From Nitrospinota bacterium (GTDB taxonomy: Bacteria > Tectomicrobia > Entotheonellia > J063): 16,209 nucleotides of DNA. The stretch is from assembly GCA_003696125.1 (NCBI GenBank), contig RFHZ01000302.1, forward strand, positions 1 through 16,209. The letters run 5' to 3'. Below are positions 1-8,802 of this stretch, in pieces. The translations under genes and the position numbers were made by a program. The stretch's first letter is position 1. Each line of letters starts with the position of its first letter. The notes under the pieces are model-generated. The model ran no database searches, was not told the DNA's origin, and saw only the letters and a list, made by a program, of their open reading frames with translations.

Positions 1-1086
1 CTCCTGGCCTCCCTCCCTAACGCTGCTGTCCTCCTCTCCTGGGCGCTAGTCTATTGGCTCTTCGGTTTCGGTACCTACGGCTCAGGGGTGTATATCGATC
101 CTCTACGGAATCCTGCCACCTTCCTGGTCTCCTTCTTCCACCGGGCCCCCCTCCTCCTTTTAGGACAGTGGTCACCGATCCCGGCAGAGGCGGCTGGGCT
201 CACGCCAGAAAAATGGAACGAGGTCTTCTGGGGGCTGGGGGTGGGATGTATCCTCCTCCTGGTCTTCCTCTTTATCCCTCTGCTGCGACGGGACCGCGTG
301 GCACGCTTCTGGGGATTGGGCATGATACTCTCCCTGTTCCCGGTGACGGCTGTTTTTCCCTCCAACCGGCTGCTCTTCTTCGTCGGCCTGGGAGCGATGG
401 GCTTGCTGGCCCAGTTTTTAGAGTATCTGTTTCTCCGGAGGGAAGGCCTCCCTGCGGCCAGAATCTGGCAGGTCCCGGCACGGGGCATGGCGGTGTTTTT
501 CCTGGGGGTACACCTGATCTTTGCCCCGCTCTTCATGCCTATCAATGTCTATGCGGTAAGGCTTTTCGGCGAACCGATAACCAGAGCGATCGCCAGTGTC
601 CCGACCGATCCCGCCATCACCCGGCAGGACCTGATCATCGTCAATCCTCCCGACTACCTGATGTTTGTGAGCCTCATTCCTACCCTGCGAACCTTGCAAG
701 GAAAACCGCTACCCAGAAGGGTCCGGGCACTGGTGGCCGGTCCGGTACCGCTGGAAATGACCCGACTGGATGATCGCACGCTGCGTGTGAGATTACACGG
801 GAGGTTCTTCACCGGGATTTTGGGACGGATGTTTCGGGGAAAGGATCAACCCTTAAAGGTGGGAGAGGAGATCCGCCTGAGCGGCCTCACCGTCCAGGTG
901 ACCGCACTGGCCCCGACCGGTGATCCACAGGAGATCGTCTATCGCTTCTCTGCCCCCCTTGAAGACCCGTCTCTACGCTGGTTACGCTGGGAGGCAGGGG
1001 TCTATGTCCCCTTTACCCCACCGCTGCCGGGGGAGACCATAACCCTCCCTGCCCCCCTGGGACCCTTCGAGTTCTTTTACCGGTAA
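1..1086 (+). CDS. Multi-pass membrane protein of unknown function, 5'-truncated
   Basis: The reading frame is open from the first base of the window to TAA at 1084-1086 (361 codons seen), so the true start lies upstream. A GTG at 88 is only an internal valine, because the preceding codons encode a hydrophobic helix in the same frame. I count about six hydrophobic segments, near codons 3-25, 40-57, 75-96, 103-120, 123-145 and 161-188. A C-terminal part of about 165 residues follows that lacks long hydrophobic stretches and looks beta-rich. It resembles uncharacterised bacterial inner-membrane proteins; I see no catalytic motif and assign no function. It converges on the hydantoinase operon, with 27 nt between the two stop codons and no clear terminator there. 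The reading frame is certain; the function is unknown. Confidence 0.85.
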   Translation, partial: LLASLPNAAVLLSWALVYWLFGFGTYGSGVYIDPLRNPATFLVSFFHRAPLLLLGQWSPIPAEAAGLTPEKWNEVFWGLGVGCILLLVFLFIPLLRRDRVARFWGLGMILSLFPVTAVFPSNRLLFFVGLGAMGLLAQFLEYLFLRREGLPAARIWQVPARGMAVFFLGVHLIFAPLFMPINVYAVRLFGEPITRAIASVPTDPAITRQDLIIVNPPDYLMFVSLIPTLRTLQGKPLPRRVRALVAGPVPLEMTRLDDRTLRVRLHGRFFTGILGRMFRGKDQPLKVGEEIRLSGLTVQVTALAPTGDPQEIVYRFSAPLEDPSLRWLRWEAGVYVPFTPPLPGETITLPAPLGPFEFFYR

Positions 1087-1113
1087 GGGACCGGCTTTCT
1101 CCGAGTCCAGTGT

Positions 1114-2808
1114 TTACGCTTTTTTCCGTCGCTGTGCCGTCTTTTCCTCATCCACGGTGAGGGTGACCGGGTCGAGGACCACCCCGTACTCCTGCTCGGC
1201 AGCGGCTACTGAGACCAGACCGTTGCGCACATCCTCGACCACCCGCTCGATCTCCCGTTCGGTAGGAGGATAGAATCCCCCTCCTCCCGGCAACTCCAGG
1301 GTCACCTCCTGGCCAGGCATGAGGAGGTATTTCTTCTTGGGATGGGGACGGGTACCGTCAGAGAGGTAGAGGTCTCCTCTTCTCCCCTCCTTCCCTCCGC
1401 AAAAGCCGAGGGCCGGGAACTTGATCCGGTCGTACATGCAGGAGTGGACAATCGGTTTTCGGCTACGCACCTTGAGGGTCATCCGCTGCCCGCATCCCCC
1501 CCGGAACTTTCCCGGCCCCCCCGAATCCTGGATCAGTTCCCGGCAGAGCATGACCAGGGGGGAGACGTTCTCGATGATCTCGGCCGGCACCCCATGGATG
1601 CCGCTGGGAAAGGCGGTGGCCGAGAGTCCATCCGCGGTGGGGCGTGCCCCCATGCCACCGGCCGAGAAGAAGACGTAGACGAACGGTTTCCCGTTTTCAT
1701 CCTCACCGTGTACCTGTGTGTTCCAGAGCCCGGCCGAACCGTCGGCGATGACCCGTTCAGGGATAACCTGGGAGAGGGCCCCAAATACGGCGCAGGAGAG
1801 GAAATGGCCGATGATATGCCGTGCCCCGACCGCGGCTGGTCGCTGGGCATTGAGGATACACCCTTCCGGAGCGGTCACCTTGACCGGACGGAAGCTCCCC
1901 TCGTTATTCGGTACATGGGGGCTGACCGCACACTTGACCGGATAGGTGGTATAGGCATGGGTATAGTTGAAGACCACGTTGATCCCCCGATCGCACTGGG
2001 GTGAGGTGCCGGCATAGTCGATCAGCATCTCGTCCCCCTGAACGGTGATGGCGATCTGAATCCGGATCGGATCATCGAATCCATCCACCATGATCTGGTG
2101 ACGGTAGGTACCGTCAGGGATCTCTCGAATGGCTGCTCGCATCGCGGCTTCCGAGGTCTCAATGATGGCCCGGGACAGGGGGGCCAGGGAGGTAAACTTG
2201 TACTCCTCCATGAACTCGATCAGCTTCTGTCCCCCCACCTCGTTCCCGGCCACCTGGGCGATGATATCCCCGATAACCGGTTCTGGGACCCGCACATTCT
2301 CCCGAATGATGGCCAAAAGATCGGCATTCGGTTTGCCCCGATCGTAGAGCTTCATGATCGGGATGGCCAGCCCCTCTTCGTAGACCTCTCGTGCATCTGC
2401 CCCCAGGGTTCGCCCCCCGATGTCCATGGCATGGCAGGTGTTGGCAAAGAGCCCGATCGGTTCCTCCTGGTAAAAGATCGGGGTCACCACGGTCAGGTCG
2501 TGCAGGTGACCAGAGGTCAGCCAGGGGTTGTTGGTGATCAGGCTGTCCCCGGGATGCAGGGTCTCCAGCGGGTACGCCTTGAGGAAGTGGCGAACCGCCG
2601 TGGCCATGGTGTTGATATGCCCCGGAGTTCCGGTTACGGCCTGGGCCAGCATGTTCCCTTCCGTATCAAACACCCCGGCCGAGAGGTCACCCGCCTCCCG
2701 CACCACGGTGGTAAAGGAGGCGTTCATCAGCGCGGTTGCCTGTTCGTTGACAATGGAGATCAATCGATTCCAGAGGACTTCGAGAAGAATCGGATCAAAG
2801 TCGTGCAT
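1114..2808 (-). CDS. hyuB: Hydantoinase B/oxoprolinase family protein (HyuB-type subunit)
   Basis: A 564-residue protein, the usual length for the B subunit of the hydantoinase/5-oxoprolinase/acetone-carboxylase superfamily. The N-terminus (FDPILLEVLWNRL) and the NNPW segment at 93-96 are typical. The HLHD motif (101-104) and the CHAMDIGG motif (125-132) hold the His and Asp residues expected to bind metal. A Gly-rich C-terminal part carries PGGGGFY. In this family the A subunit activates the substrate with ATP and the B subunit completes ring opening or carboxylation. It is the last gene of the CoA-transferase > hyuA > hyuB operon and starts 81 nt after hyuA. No small third subunit of the acetone-carboxylase gamma type is present. 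The substrate could be a hydantoin, a lactam, 5-oxoproline or a ketone; the sequence does not decide. Family call sure, substrate open. Confidence 0.92.
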   Translation of the reverse strand: MHDFDPILLEVLWNRLISIVNEQATALMNASFTTVVREAGDLSAGVFDTEGNMLAQAVTGTPGHINTMATAVRHFLKAYPLETLHPGDSLITNNPWLTSGHLHDLTVVTPIFYQEEPIGLFANTCHAMDIGGRTLGADAREVYEEGLAIPIMKLYDRGKPNADLLAIIRENVRVPEPVIGDIIAQVAGNEVGGQKLIEFMEEYKFTSLAPLSRAIIETSEAAMRAAIREIPDGTYRHQIMVDGFDDPIRIQIAITVQGDEMLIDYAGTSPQCDRGINVVFNYTHAYTTYPVKCAVSPHVPNNEGSFRPVKVTAPEGCILNAQRPAAVGARHIIGHFLSCAVFGALSQVIPERVIADGSAGLWNTQVHGEDENGKPFVYVFFSAGGMGARPTADGLSATAFPSGIHGVPAEIIENVSPLVMLCRELIQDSGGPGKFRGGCGQRMTLKVRSRKPIVHSCMYDRIKFPALGFCGGKEGRRGDLYLSDGTRPHPKKKYLLMPGQEVTLELPGGGGFYPPTEREIERVVEDVRNGLVSVAAAEQEYGVVLDPVTLTVDEEKTAQRRKKA

Positions 2809-2847
2809 ACCTTCCTCCTGTTTCGGCTGGGGAAACGGTCAGCAAGG

Positions 2848-2876
2848 ATCACAGATATGGTTACCTGTCCTGTGAT
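2848..2876. repeat. 7-bp inverted repeat in the hyuA-hyuB gap
   Basis: ATCACAG (2848-2854) and CTGTGAT (2870-2876) are perfect inverted arms 15 nt apart. They lie in the 81-nt gap between the stop of hyuA and the start of hyuB. On the hyuB mRNA this could form a small hairpin that sets the ratio of the two subunits, or act as a protein site. The arms are short and no T-tract follows, so it is not a terminator. The evidence is weak. Confidence 0.25.
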
Positions 2877-2889
2877 ATTCTCCGGCCGG

Positions 2890-4971
2890 TTATAGATCAA
2901 CGATCACATTGTTATACTGATCTACCCGCACCGTGGCATGGGGACCGATCACGGCGGTCGATTCCCGCTCCTCGATGATGGCCGGTCCCTGCAGGCTTAC
3001 CCCGGCGGAGAGCCTGTACCGGTCATAGACCGGGCAGTCGATATAGTCTTCCATTTCGGGGAAGTAGGCCTTACGTTTTCCCTTTACCGCTTCTGACAGC
3101 GGGATATCCTGGGGAACAGCAGTCTTCAGGGCTATGGTCGGCTTGGGACCCAGGGCCCGGACCCGCCAGTTCAGCACCTCGACCTCTACATCCGGGTTCA
3201 GGCGATGGTAGAGGTTCTCGTATACCCGGTCAAAGGCCTCGCGCAGGACCGGGAGGTCCTGGGAAGAGAGGGAACGGCTGGGGATAGGGACCACGATTTC
3301 ATACCCCTGACCAACGTAGCGCATATCGGCTGTCCGCAGGAGTTGAATATCCTCCTCTGCCACCCCTGCTTCCTGCAGCAACGCCCTTCCCTGCTGCTCC
3401 ATCTCGGCAAAGATGGCGTTCACCACCGAAAAATCGAGCCCAGAGAGGGAACTCATGTAGGTGCGGACAAAGTCAAAAGCCGGAGGGGCAACCAGAAGCC
3501 CCAGGGCCGAGGTGGCACCGGCGGCATAGGGGAGGATCACCCGCTTGATGCGGAGCTTTTCTGCGACCCGAAAGGCGTGAACCGGTCCGGCCCCACCAAA
3601 GGCGATCAGGGTATAGGTACGCGGGTCTTTTCCCCGCTCAATGGCATGAATACGGGCGGCATTGGCCATGTTCTCGTTCACCACCTGGTGGATCCCCCAG
3701 GCGGCCCGGGTCAGATCGACTCCCAGGGGAGAGGCGATCTTCTTCTCTATCGCTTCCCGGGCTTTTTCCAGGTTGAGCCGCATCTTTCCCCCCAGGAAAT
3801 AGTCGGGATCGAGGTACCCGAGAATCAGGTCAGCATCGGTGACGGTCGGCTCCTCCCCTCCCTGATCGTAGCAGACAGGACCGGGTGAGGCTCCGGCACT
3901 CTCCGGGCCGACCTTCAAAAGCCCAAGCTTGTCGATGTGGGCGATGCTCCCCCCTCCGGCCCCGATCTCGATCATCTCGATCACCGGCACCTTGATCGGG
4001 AGCCCGCTCCCCTTCTTGAAACGGTAGACCCGTGCCGTTTCGAACTCGGTGGTGGTCATCGGCTGTCCGTGATCGATCAGGCAGGTCTTGGCCGTTGTCC
4101 CCCCCATATCAAAGGACATGACATGCTCGGTACCGGTGAGTTCCCCGTAAAAGGCGGCAGCCAGAGCCCCGGCCGAAGGGCCTGATTCGATGAGGCGGAT
4201 AGGAAATTCGCCGGCCGTCTTGCAGGTGGTGATGCCACCGTTGGAGAGCATGATATAGAGGTTGGTACGCAATCCCAGCTCCTGCAACTCCTGGAGGAGC
4301 TTCTCCAGGTAGCGCTGCATCAGCGGCTGGACATAGACATTAGCTACCGTGGTCGAGGTGCGCTCATACTCCCGGATTTCTGGAACCACATCGGAAGAAA
4401 GAGAGACATAGAGGGCAGGATCGACCGAGGAGATGACCTCTCTGACCAGGCGCTCGTGCGCCGGATTGCGGAAAGAGTGGAGGAGGGAGACGGCGATCGC
4501 TTCCACCCCTTCACGCCTCAACTCCTCTACCACGGCAGTGATCTCCTCACGTCGGGGGGAAATGACCACGCTGCCGTCATGGTTCAACCGCTCTGTGATC
4601 TCCTTACGAAGGTAGCGGGGTACCAGCGGCTTGGGGAGTTCGAGAAAGATGTCGTAGATATCGTAGCGCATCTCTCGACCGATCTCCAGGGCGTCGCGGA
4701 ACCCCCTGGTCGTAATCAGCCCGGTTTTGGCCCCTTTACGTTCGATGATGGCATTGGTCACCAGCGTGGTACCGTGGATGGCGGTGCCGATGGCAGCAGG
4801 AGGAATTCCCAGCTCCTGCAACAGGGTCGATAACCCCTCAACGACCGCCTTAGAGGGATCCTGGGGGGTGGTCAACACCTTCCCGATGCAGAGTGCGCCA
4901 TCCGGTTGGATCAGCATCACATCTGTAAACGTCCCGCCGATATCGACTCCCAGTTTAAGTCTTCCTTCCAT
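2890..4971 (-). CDS. hyuA: Hydantoinase A/oxoprolinase family protein (HyuA-type ATP-binding subunit)
   Basis: A 693-residue protein, full length for the A subunit. The first ASKHA-type phosphate loop, GVDIGGTFTDV, is at 8-18 and the second, FDMGGTTAK, at 287-295; both bind ATP in this superfamily. Further family signatures are HGTTLVTNAI near 66-75, IESGPSAGA (261-269), a GAGGGS motif near 340 and FGGAGPVHA in the middle of the chain. In characterised relatives (N-methylhydantoinase, 5-oxoprolinase, acetone and acetophenone carboxylases) this subunit phosphorylates the carbonyl of the substrate. The ATG is preceded by a purine-rich AGGAGTGGT. The gene sits 39 nt after the CoA-transferase and 81 nt before hyuB, so the three are probably one transcript. 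The substrate cannot be named from sequence. Confidence 0.93.
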   Translation of the reverse strand: MEGRLKLGVDIGGTFTDVMLIQPDGALCIGKVLTTPQDPSKAVVEGLSTLLQELGIPPAAIGTAIHGTTLVTNAIIERKGAKTGLITTRGFRDALEIGREMRYDIYDIFLELPKPLVPRYLRKEITERLNHDGSVVISPRREEITAVVEELRREGVEAIAVSLLHSFRNPAHERLVREVISSVDPALYVSLSSDVVPEIREYERTSTTVANVYVQPLMQRYLEKLLQELQELGLRTNLYIMLSNGGITTCKTAGEFPIRLIESGPSAGALAAAFYGELTGTEHVMSFDMGGTTAKTCLIDHGQPMTTTEFETARVYRFKKGSGLPIKVPVIEMIEIGAGGGSIAHIDKLGLLKVGPESAGASPGPVCYDQGGEEPTVTDADLILGYLDPDYFLGGKMRLNLEKAREAIEKKIASPLGVDLTRAAWGIHQVVNENMANAARIHAIERGKDPRTYTLIAFGGAGPVHAFRVAEKLRIKRVILPYAAGATSALGLLVAPPAFDFVRTYMSSLSGLDFSVVNAIFAEMEQQGRALLQEAGVAEEDIQLLRTADMRYVGQGYEIVVPIPSRSLSSQDLPVLREAFDRVYENLYHRLNPDVEVEVLNWRVRALGPKPTIALKTAVPQDIPLSEAVKGKRKAYFPEMEDYIDCPVYDRYRLSAGVSLQGPAIIEERESTAVIGPHATVRVDQYNNVIVDL

Positions 4972-5010
4972 ACCACTCCTCTCTTCTTGGCTTTTTCCTG
5001 CTGTGCGCTG

Positions 5011-6219
5011 CTATCTCTGGTGTCGTTTCCCGATAACCCCTTGTTGACGAAGCTCGGCGATCTCTTCCTCGCGCAAACCCAGGTACTTCTGCAGCACCTC
5101 ATCGGTGTGTTGTCCGAGCAGGGGAGCCGGTTCCCGCACCTCTCCCGGGGTTGCGGAGAGCTTGACCGGTACCCCCACCATCTTCACCTTGCCGGCCACC
5201 GGATGTTCCTGCTCCACAATCATCTCCCGGGCAGCGGTCTGGGGATGGGTGACGACCTGATCGATGGTATTGATCGCCCCTACCGGGATGCCATGCTGGA
5301 GGAAGAGGGCCTCCCACTCCTCATAAGTCCTGGTCAGGAAGATCTCCTGCAGCCTGGCGCAGAGCTCCTCCCGATGCTTCACCCGGGCCTGGTTGGTGGC
5401 AAAACGGGGATCATCCATCATCTCCTCGATCCCCATCAGCGGGCAGAAGATGCGCCAGAGTTTGTCACTACCGACCGCCAGGGCCAGATCGCGGGTCTTG
5501 GTGCGGAAGGTCTGATAAGGGGTCAGGGCCTTGTACGCCGTCCCCATCGGTTGTGGTACGATCCCATCGGCCAGGTACGCCCCGATGGTCCCGTGCAGGA
5601 TACTCAACTGGCCATCGAACATGGAAACATCGACGTACTGGCCTTTACCCGTCTTCTCTTTGACCCGGAGGGCGGCCATGATCCCGAAGGTCGCGTACAT
5701 GCCGGCGACAAGATCGGCAATGGAGACCCCACAGCGGACCCCCCGGCTCCCCGGCTCCCCGGTGATGCTGATGATCCCGCTCTCTGCCTGCACAATCAGA
5801 TCGAGTGCTGCCCGGTCGCGATACGGGCCGGTCTGACCAAAACCGGAGATGGAGCAGTAAATGATACCCGGATTGCGCTCCCGCGCCTTTTCATAAGAAA
5901 GGCCGAGCTTGTCCAGGGCACCGACCCGGTAATTTTCCAGCACCACATCGAAGACTTCAACCAGGCGGAAGAAGAGTTCCCTGCCCGCCTCGCTCTTCAG
6001 GTTGAGCTCGATGCTCTTCTTGTTGCGGTGGAGACTGACAAAGTAGGCGGTCTCACTCTGGTAAAAAGGGGGTCCCCAGGCCCGGGCGATATCCCCCTTT
6101 TCCGGCACCTCTACCTTGACCACCTCGGCACCATAGTCGCCGAGCAGGGTTGAGCAAAAGGGCCCGGCAAGGGCATGGGAAAGATCGAGAATCTTGACAT
6201 CCTCCAGTGGCATCTTCAT
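5011..6219 (-). CDS. CaiB/BaiF (family III) CoA-transferase
   Basis: A 402-residue protein, the normal length for family III CoA-transferases (formyl-CoA:oxalate, carnitine and succinyl-CoA-dependent types). These move CoA between carboxylic acids through an aspartyl-CoA thioester. The start MPLEDVKILDLSHALAGPF and the segment GDYGAEVVKVE are classic N-terminal signatures. RNKKSIELNLK (66-76) and ISGFGQTGPY (124-133) follow, and Asp140 in ALDLIVQ aligns with the family's catalytic Asp. The ATG at 6219 has GAGGAGAGG about 7 nt upstream; a second ATG two codons later is possible. As first gene of the operon with hyuA and hyuB, it probably converts the acid made by HyuAB, or an upstream acid, to its CoA ester. 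That pairing is inference from the neighbourhood. Confidence 0.92.
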   Translation of the reverse strand: MKMPLEDVKILDLSHALAGPFCSTLLGDYGAEVVKVEVPEKGDIARAWGPPFYQSETAYFVSLHRNKKSIELNLKSEAGRELFFRLVEVFDVVLENYRVGALDKLGLSYEKARERNPGIIYCSISGFGQTGPYRDRAALDLIVQAESGIISITGEPGSRGVRCGVSIADLVAGMYATFGIMAALRVKEKTGKGQYVDVSMFDGQLSILHGTIGAYLADGIVPQPMGTAYKALTPYQTFRTKTRDLALAVGSDKLWRIFCPLMGIEEMMDDPRFATNQARVKHREELCARLQEIFLTRTYEEWEALFLQHGIPVGAINTIDQVVTHPQTAAREMIVEQEHPVAGKVKMVGVPVKLSATPGEVREPAPLLGQHTDEVLQKYLGLREEEIAELRQQGVIGKRHQR

Positions 6220-6309
6220 GCGAGTGCCTCTCCTCTTCCTGACCGCATAATGATGAGCAATAACAGACGACTATTGTCCCTCTATTCTGCCCTGCCCACC
6301 GCAAAAATG

Positions 6310-6353
6310 CAAGGGAATTTGTAGGGCAGCAGAAACGAAGAAAAATTCCCTTG
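6310..6353. repeat. 11-bp perfect inverted repeat, possible operator or hairpin
   Basis: CAAGGGAATTT (6310-6320) is the exact reverse complement of AAATTCCCTTG (6343-6353), with 22 nt between the arms. The right arm overlaps the first three bases of the -35 hexamer of the rightward promoter. No gene end lies nearby, so a terminator is unlikely. A dimeric regulator binding both arms, spaced about three helical turns centre to centre, would occlude RNA polymerase. Confidence 0.5.
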
Positions 6354-6380
6354 TCAGGGGGAGAAGGGAGGTGTTATGAT
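6351..6380 (+). promoter_or_regulatory. Sigma70-type promoter for the Lon-like protease gene
   Basis: TTGTCA (6351-6356) matches the -35 consensus at 5 of 6 positions. TATGAT (6375-6380) matches the -10 consensus at 5 of 6, with an 18-nt spacer. Transcription would start near 6387 and give a leader of about 88 nt before the ATG at 6475. The -10 box overlaps the earlier in-frame ATGs at 6376 and 6379, which argues against those being used. Confidence 0.6.
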
Positions 6381-6474
6381 GGCACCTGAGTCTCTCTGGA
6401 GGCCTGGCGAGACCTATACCGTGCCACCCGGAGGGCATAAGTGTTCCACGCACCCTAGTCAGAGGAGAGGAAAG

Positions 6475-8787
6475 ATGAAAGCGTATACGCGTTACCTTCC
6501 CGTGCTGTTCATTATCCTTTTTATCTGGCCTTCGTTGGCTTTGGCCCTGGCGACCAAAGAGGTGGCGGTCGATGCCCTCTGGTTCGCCTCACGAGGCAAG
6601 GAGGTGATGGGAGGGACCAGCCAGGTCATTGTCGAGGTCGAGCCGAATCCCCGCCAGGGGATCCGGGTAGGGTTCTTTGAAGAGGTGGCCGGAGGGAGCG
6701 GCCCTTCCTGGCGAGCGGCCGGCTGGATGGCTTCGGTCCTCTCTTCTCAGCTCCTGGGAGTCGATCTCACCCATTATAAGATCTCCTTTGATGTCGGCGG
6801 ACGCATCGACGGTCCCAGTGCCGGTGGGTTGATGACCGCTGCCCTTACCGCGGCTTTTCTAGGGGATCAGGTCAAACCAGAAGTCTCCATGACCGGTATC
6901 ATCAACCCGGACGGGACCATCGGGCCGGTGGGCGGCATTCCTCAGAAGCTGGAGGGGGCGGCCAAGCGAGGGAAAAAGCTGATTTTGATCCCGTATGGAC
7001 AACGCTTTTCCATGGATCAGCGCCTCAAAAAGCTGGTCGATGTGGTGGAGCGAGGCAAATCCCTGGGGGTAGAGGTCCGGGAAGTGAGCGATATCTCCCA
7101 GGCCTATCAGCTCTTGACCGGCAAACCACTTCCGCAGGCGCGTCCGGCCAATGATCAGCCTCCCGAGATCCCGGGAGCGGTGCAGGCCAAGATCCGTAAC
7201 CGCACCCAGGTCCTGTTCAGTAAATACCGGGAGCTCATCTCCAAGGTGAAGATGGCCGGCCAGCTCCCTCCTGAACTGGGACAAATCGTCACCCAGGCGG
7301 AGAGTGCATATTCCCTGGCCCAGGATGCGGCTGCGCAGGGACTCTTTACCGTGGCCTATGATCGTATGTTCACCGCGGTCCTGATGGCCCAGGCAGCCCT
7401 GGTGGCCACGGATATCATCCAGACGGCGCAAAGCGGAGGGGGACAGGCTCTACAGAATTACTTCGACTCCCTAAAGGCGGTCAGGGGGAAGCTCGACGCC
7501 TTCCTCAATCGCCTGGACATGGAGACACCGCGCACGCTCAGCGATGTGGCGGCCCTGTCCGAAGCGTACGGGCTGACCATCCAGGCCTGGGGGAGCATCC
7601 TCCTGGGAGAGATTCGAGAAGGAGAGATGGAGAAGTTGCTGAAACAGGCGCAGGAGAAAGCCGAAAAGAGGCGAGGATCGGCACCGAGAGGAACGACACA
7701 GACGAGGCGACCTCAACTCGGTATTCAGGTCTCCGACTCTCCTTACGGTGTGATGGTGAACCAGGTGGCCCCGGGGAGTCCGGCAGAACGAGCCGGTCTT
7801 CTGGCCGGAGACATCATCCTCCAGTACAACGGCATTCCGGTCATGGATACGGCCACCCTCCTCCAACTGGTCAGTGCGACGCAACCGGGAGAGTTCATCA
7901 ACCTCCTGGTCTCGCGGGGAGGGATGCAGTTGTTCCTGACCGCCATGCTGGAGAGTGGTCCGCCGCCTCCTCCTCCACCTCAGACCCCAGCGAGTGAGCA
8001 GGAGTGGGAACGGATCGGACAGAAGCTTTACGAGGCGGCTTTCTTCTACAAGATGGCTGACCTTTTACATACCCTGGCCGAGGACCGCCTGCTCATCGGG
8101 TTAGGCTTTAGCGGTACCCCTGCCCCGGCAGTAGAGGTGATCGATAAGGCGGCGCGACTGTTCCAGACCACGGCAGAGGCGGGGATGAACTACCTGGACA
8201 GCATCGTCTTGCAAAACCAGGCTGAGGAGGCGGGTCTGACCCTTTCCGCTTACCGGTGGGCCTTTATGAGCAAGGATCCATCTTATGCCCTGGCCTACGC
8301 TACCTATCTGGCCCTGGGGGCAGGGATCAGTGCTTCCCCCTACGCCCGTCTGGGAGCATCCATGGCTCTGTACTACGGGACCGCTTCCCTGATCACCAAG
8401 TACTATTCCCTGGGGGCAGAGATCGGGAAAGGGGGTAGGGTACAGAAGGTGCGCTTTGAGAAGGCGTTGATCAACATGCTGGAACGCGCCTTCCGGAACG
8501 CCAGAGACGGGATCAATCTGGCCAGGGAGGCGGGGATAGAGCCGATCTTTTCCGCCTTCTTCTATGAGGCGGCCAAGTTTTTGCGGGAGCAGGATCTCGA
8601 GGGCAAGCTCTCTGCCCTGGCCTATCTCTGGTATGCGACGGCCGAAGCCCGGATGCTCGCCTTCCTGGGAGGAGGCCTGCGTCTGGAGCGTCCCCTCCCT
8701 GTTCAGCAACCCGCGCCCCAACCCGGGCAGCCGTCTTCCCCTCCTCCAGGGGGATCGGAAGCACCGAAGTCTCAGAAATCGTTATAA
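6475..8787 (+). CDS. Exported Lon-type (S16) serine protease with PDZ domain, no ATPase domain
   Basis: I take ATG 6475 as the start because AGAGGAGAGG precedes it and a signal peptide follows at once (KAYTRY, a hydrophobic core, then ALALA near 20-26). In-frame ATGs at 6376/6379 fall in the promoter. The 770-residue product has a Lon proteolytic domain at about 30-200. The Ser115 motif DGPSAGG and Lys158 in GGIPQKLEGA are 43 residues apart, the same spacing as Ser679/Lys722 of E. coli Lon. A helical stretch follows, then a PDZ domain at about 412-485 (RPQLGIQV, PGSPAERAGLLAGDIIL). After it come a proline run near 497, a long Ala/Tyr-rich helical domain and a Pro-rich tail. No AAA+ module is present, so proteolysis is probably ATP-independent and outside the cytoplasm. 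It recalls the archaeal-type secreted Lon-like group, with a PDZ added. Targets are unknown. Confidence 0.88.
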   Translation: MKAYTRYLPVLFIILFIWPSLALALATKEVAVDALWFASRGKEVMGGTSQVIVEVEPNPRQGIRVGFFEEVAGGSGPSWRAAGWMASVLSSQLLGVDLTHYKISFDVGGRIDGPSAGGLMTAALTAAFLGDQVKPEVSMTGIINPDGTIGPVGGIPQKLEGAAKRGKKLILIPYGQRFSMDQRLKKLVDVVERGKSLGVEVREVSDISQAYQLLTGKPLPQARPANDQPPEIPGAVQAKIRNRTQVLFSKYRELISKVKMAGQLPPELGQIVTQAESAYSLAQDAAAQGLFTVAYDRMFTAVLMAQAALVATDIIQTAQSGGGQALQNYFDSLKAVRGKLDAFLNRLDMETPRTLSDVAALSEAYGLTIQAWGSILLGEIREGEMEKLLKQAQEKAEKRRGSAPRGTTQTRRPQLGIQVSDSPYGVMVNQVAPGSPAERAGLLAGDIILQYNGIPVMDTATLLQLVSATQPGEFINLLVSRGGMQLFLTAMLESGPPPPPPPQTPASEQEWERIGQKLYEAAFFYKMADLLHTLAEDRLLIGLGFSGTPAPAVEVIDKAARLFQTTAEAGMNYLDSIVLQNQAEEAGLTLSAYRWAFMSKDPSYALAYATYLALGAGISASPYARLGASMALYYGTASLITKYYSLGAEIGKGGRVQKVRFEKALINMLERAFRNARDGINLAREAGIEPIFSAFFYEAAKFLREQDLEGKLSALAYLWYATAEARMLAFLGGGLRLERPLPVQQPAPQPGQPSSPPPGGSEAPKSQKSL

Positions 8788-8802
8788 GCGGAGGGAAAGC
8801 GC

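Larger units (their letters stand above)
6220..6474. promoter_or_regulatory. Divergent intergenic control region
   Basis: This 255-bp gene-free region separates the leftward CoA-transferase/hyuAB operon from the rightward Lon-like protease. It holds a convincing rightward promoter and an 11-bp inverted repeat, listed separately. For the leftward operon I see only a weak candidate on the minus strand: TTGCAT (6312-6307) and CAGAAT (6289-6284) with a 17-nt spacer. I would not rely on the leftward one. Confidence 0.5.

Noticed and set aside
4906-6153. Long open frame on the plus strand opposite the CoA-transferase
   Set aside because: High-GC antisense shadow: low-complexity Gly/His/Asp-rich composition, no family motif, and the minus strand encodes a clear CaiB-family enzyme.
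6376-6474. Longer N-terminus for the Lon-like protease
   Set aside because: The ATGs at 6376 and 6379 overlap the -10 box; the 33 extra residues are not signal-like, and ATG 6475 has a good ribosome binding site followed by a signal peptide.
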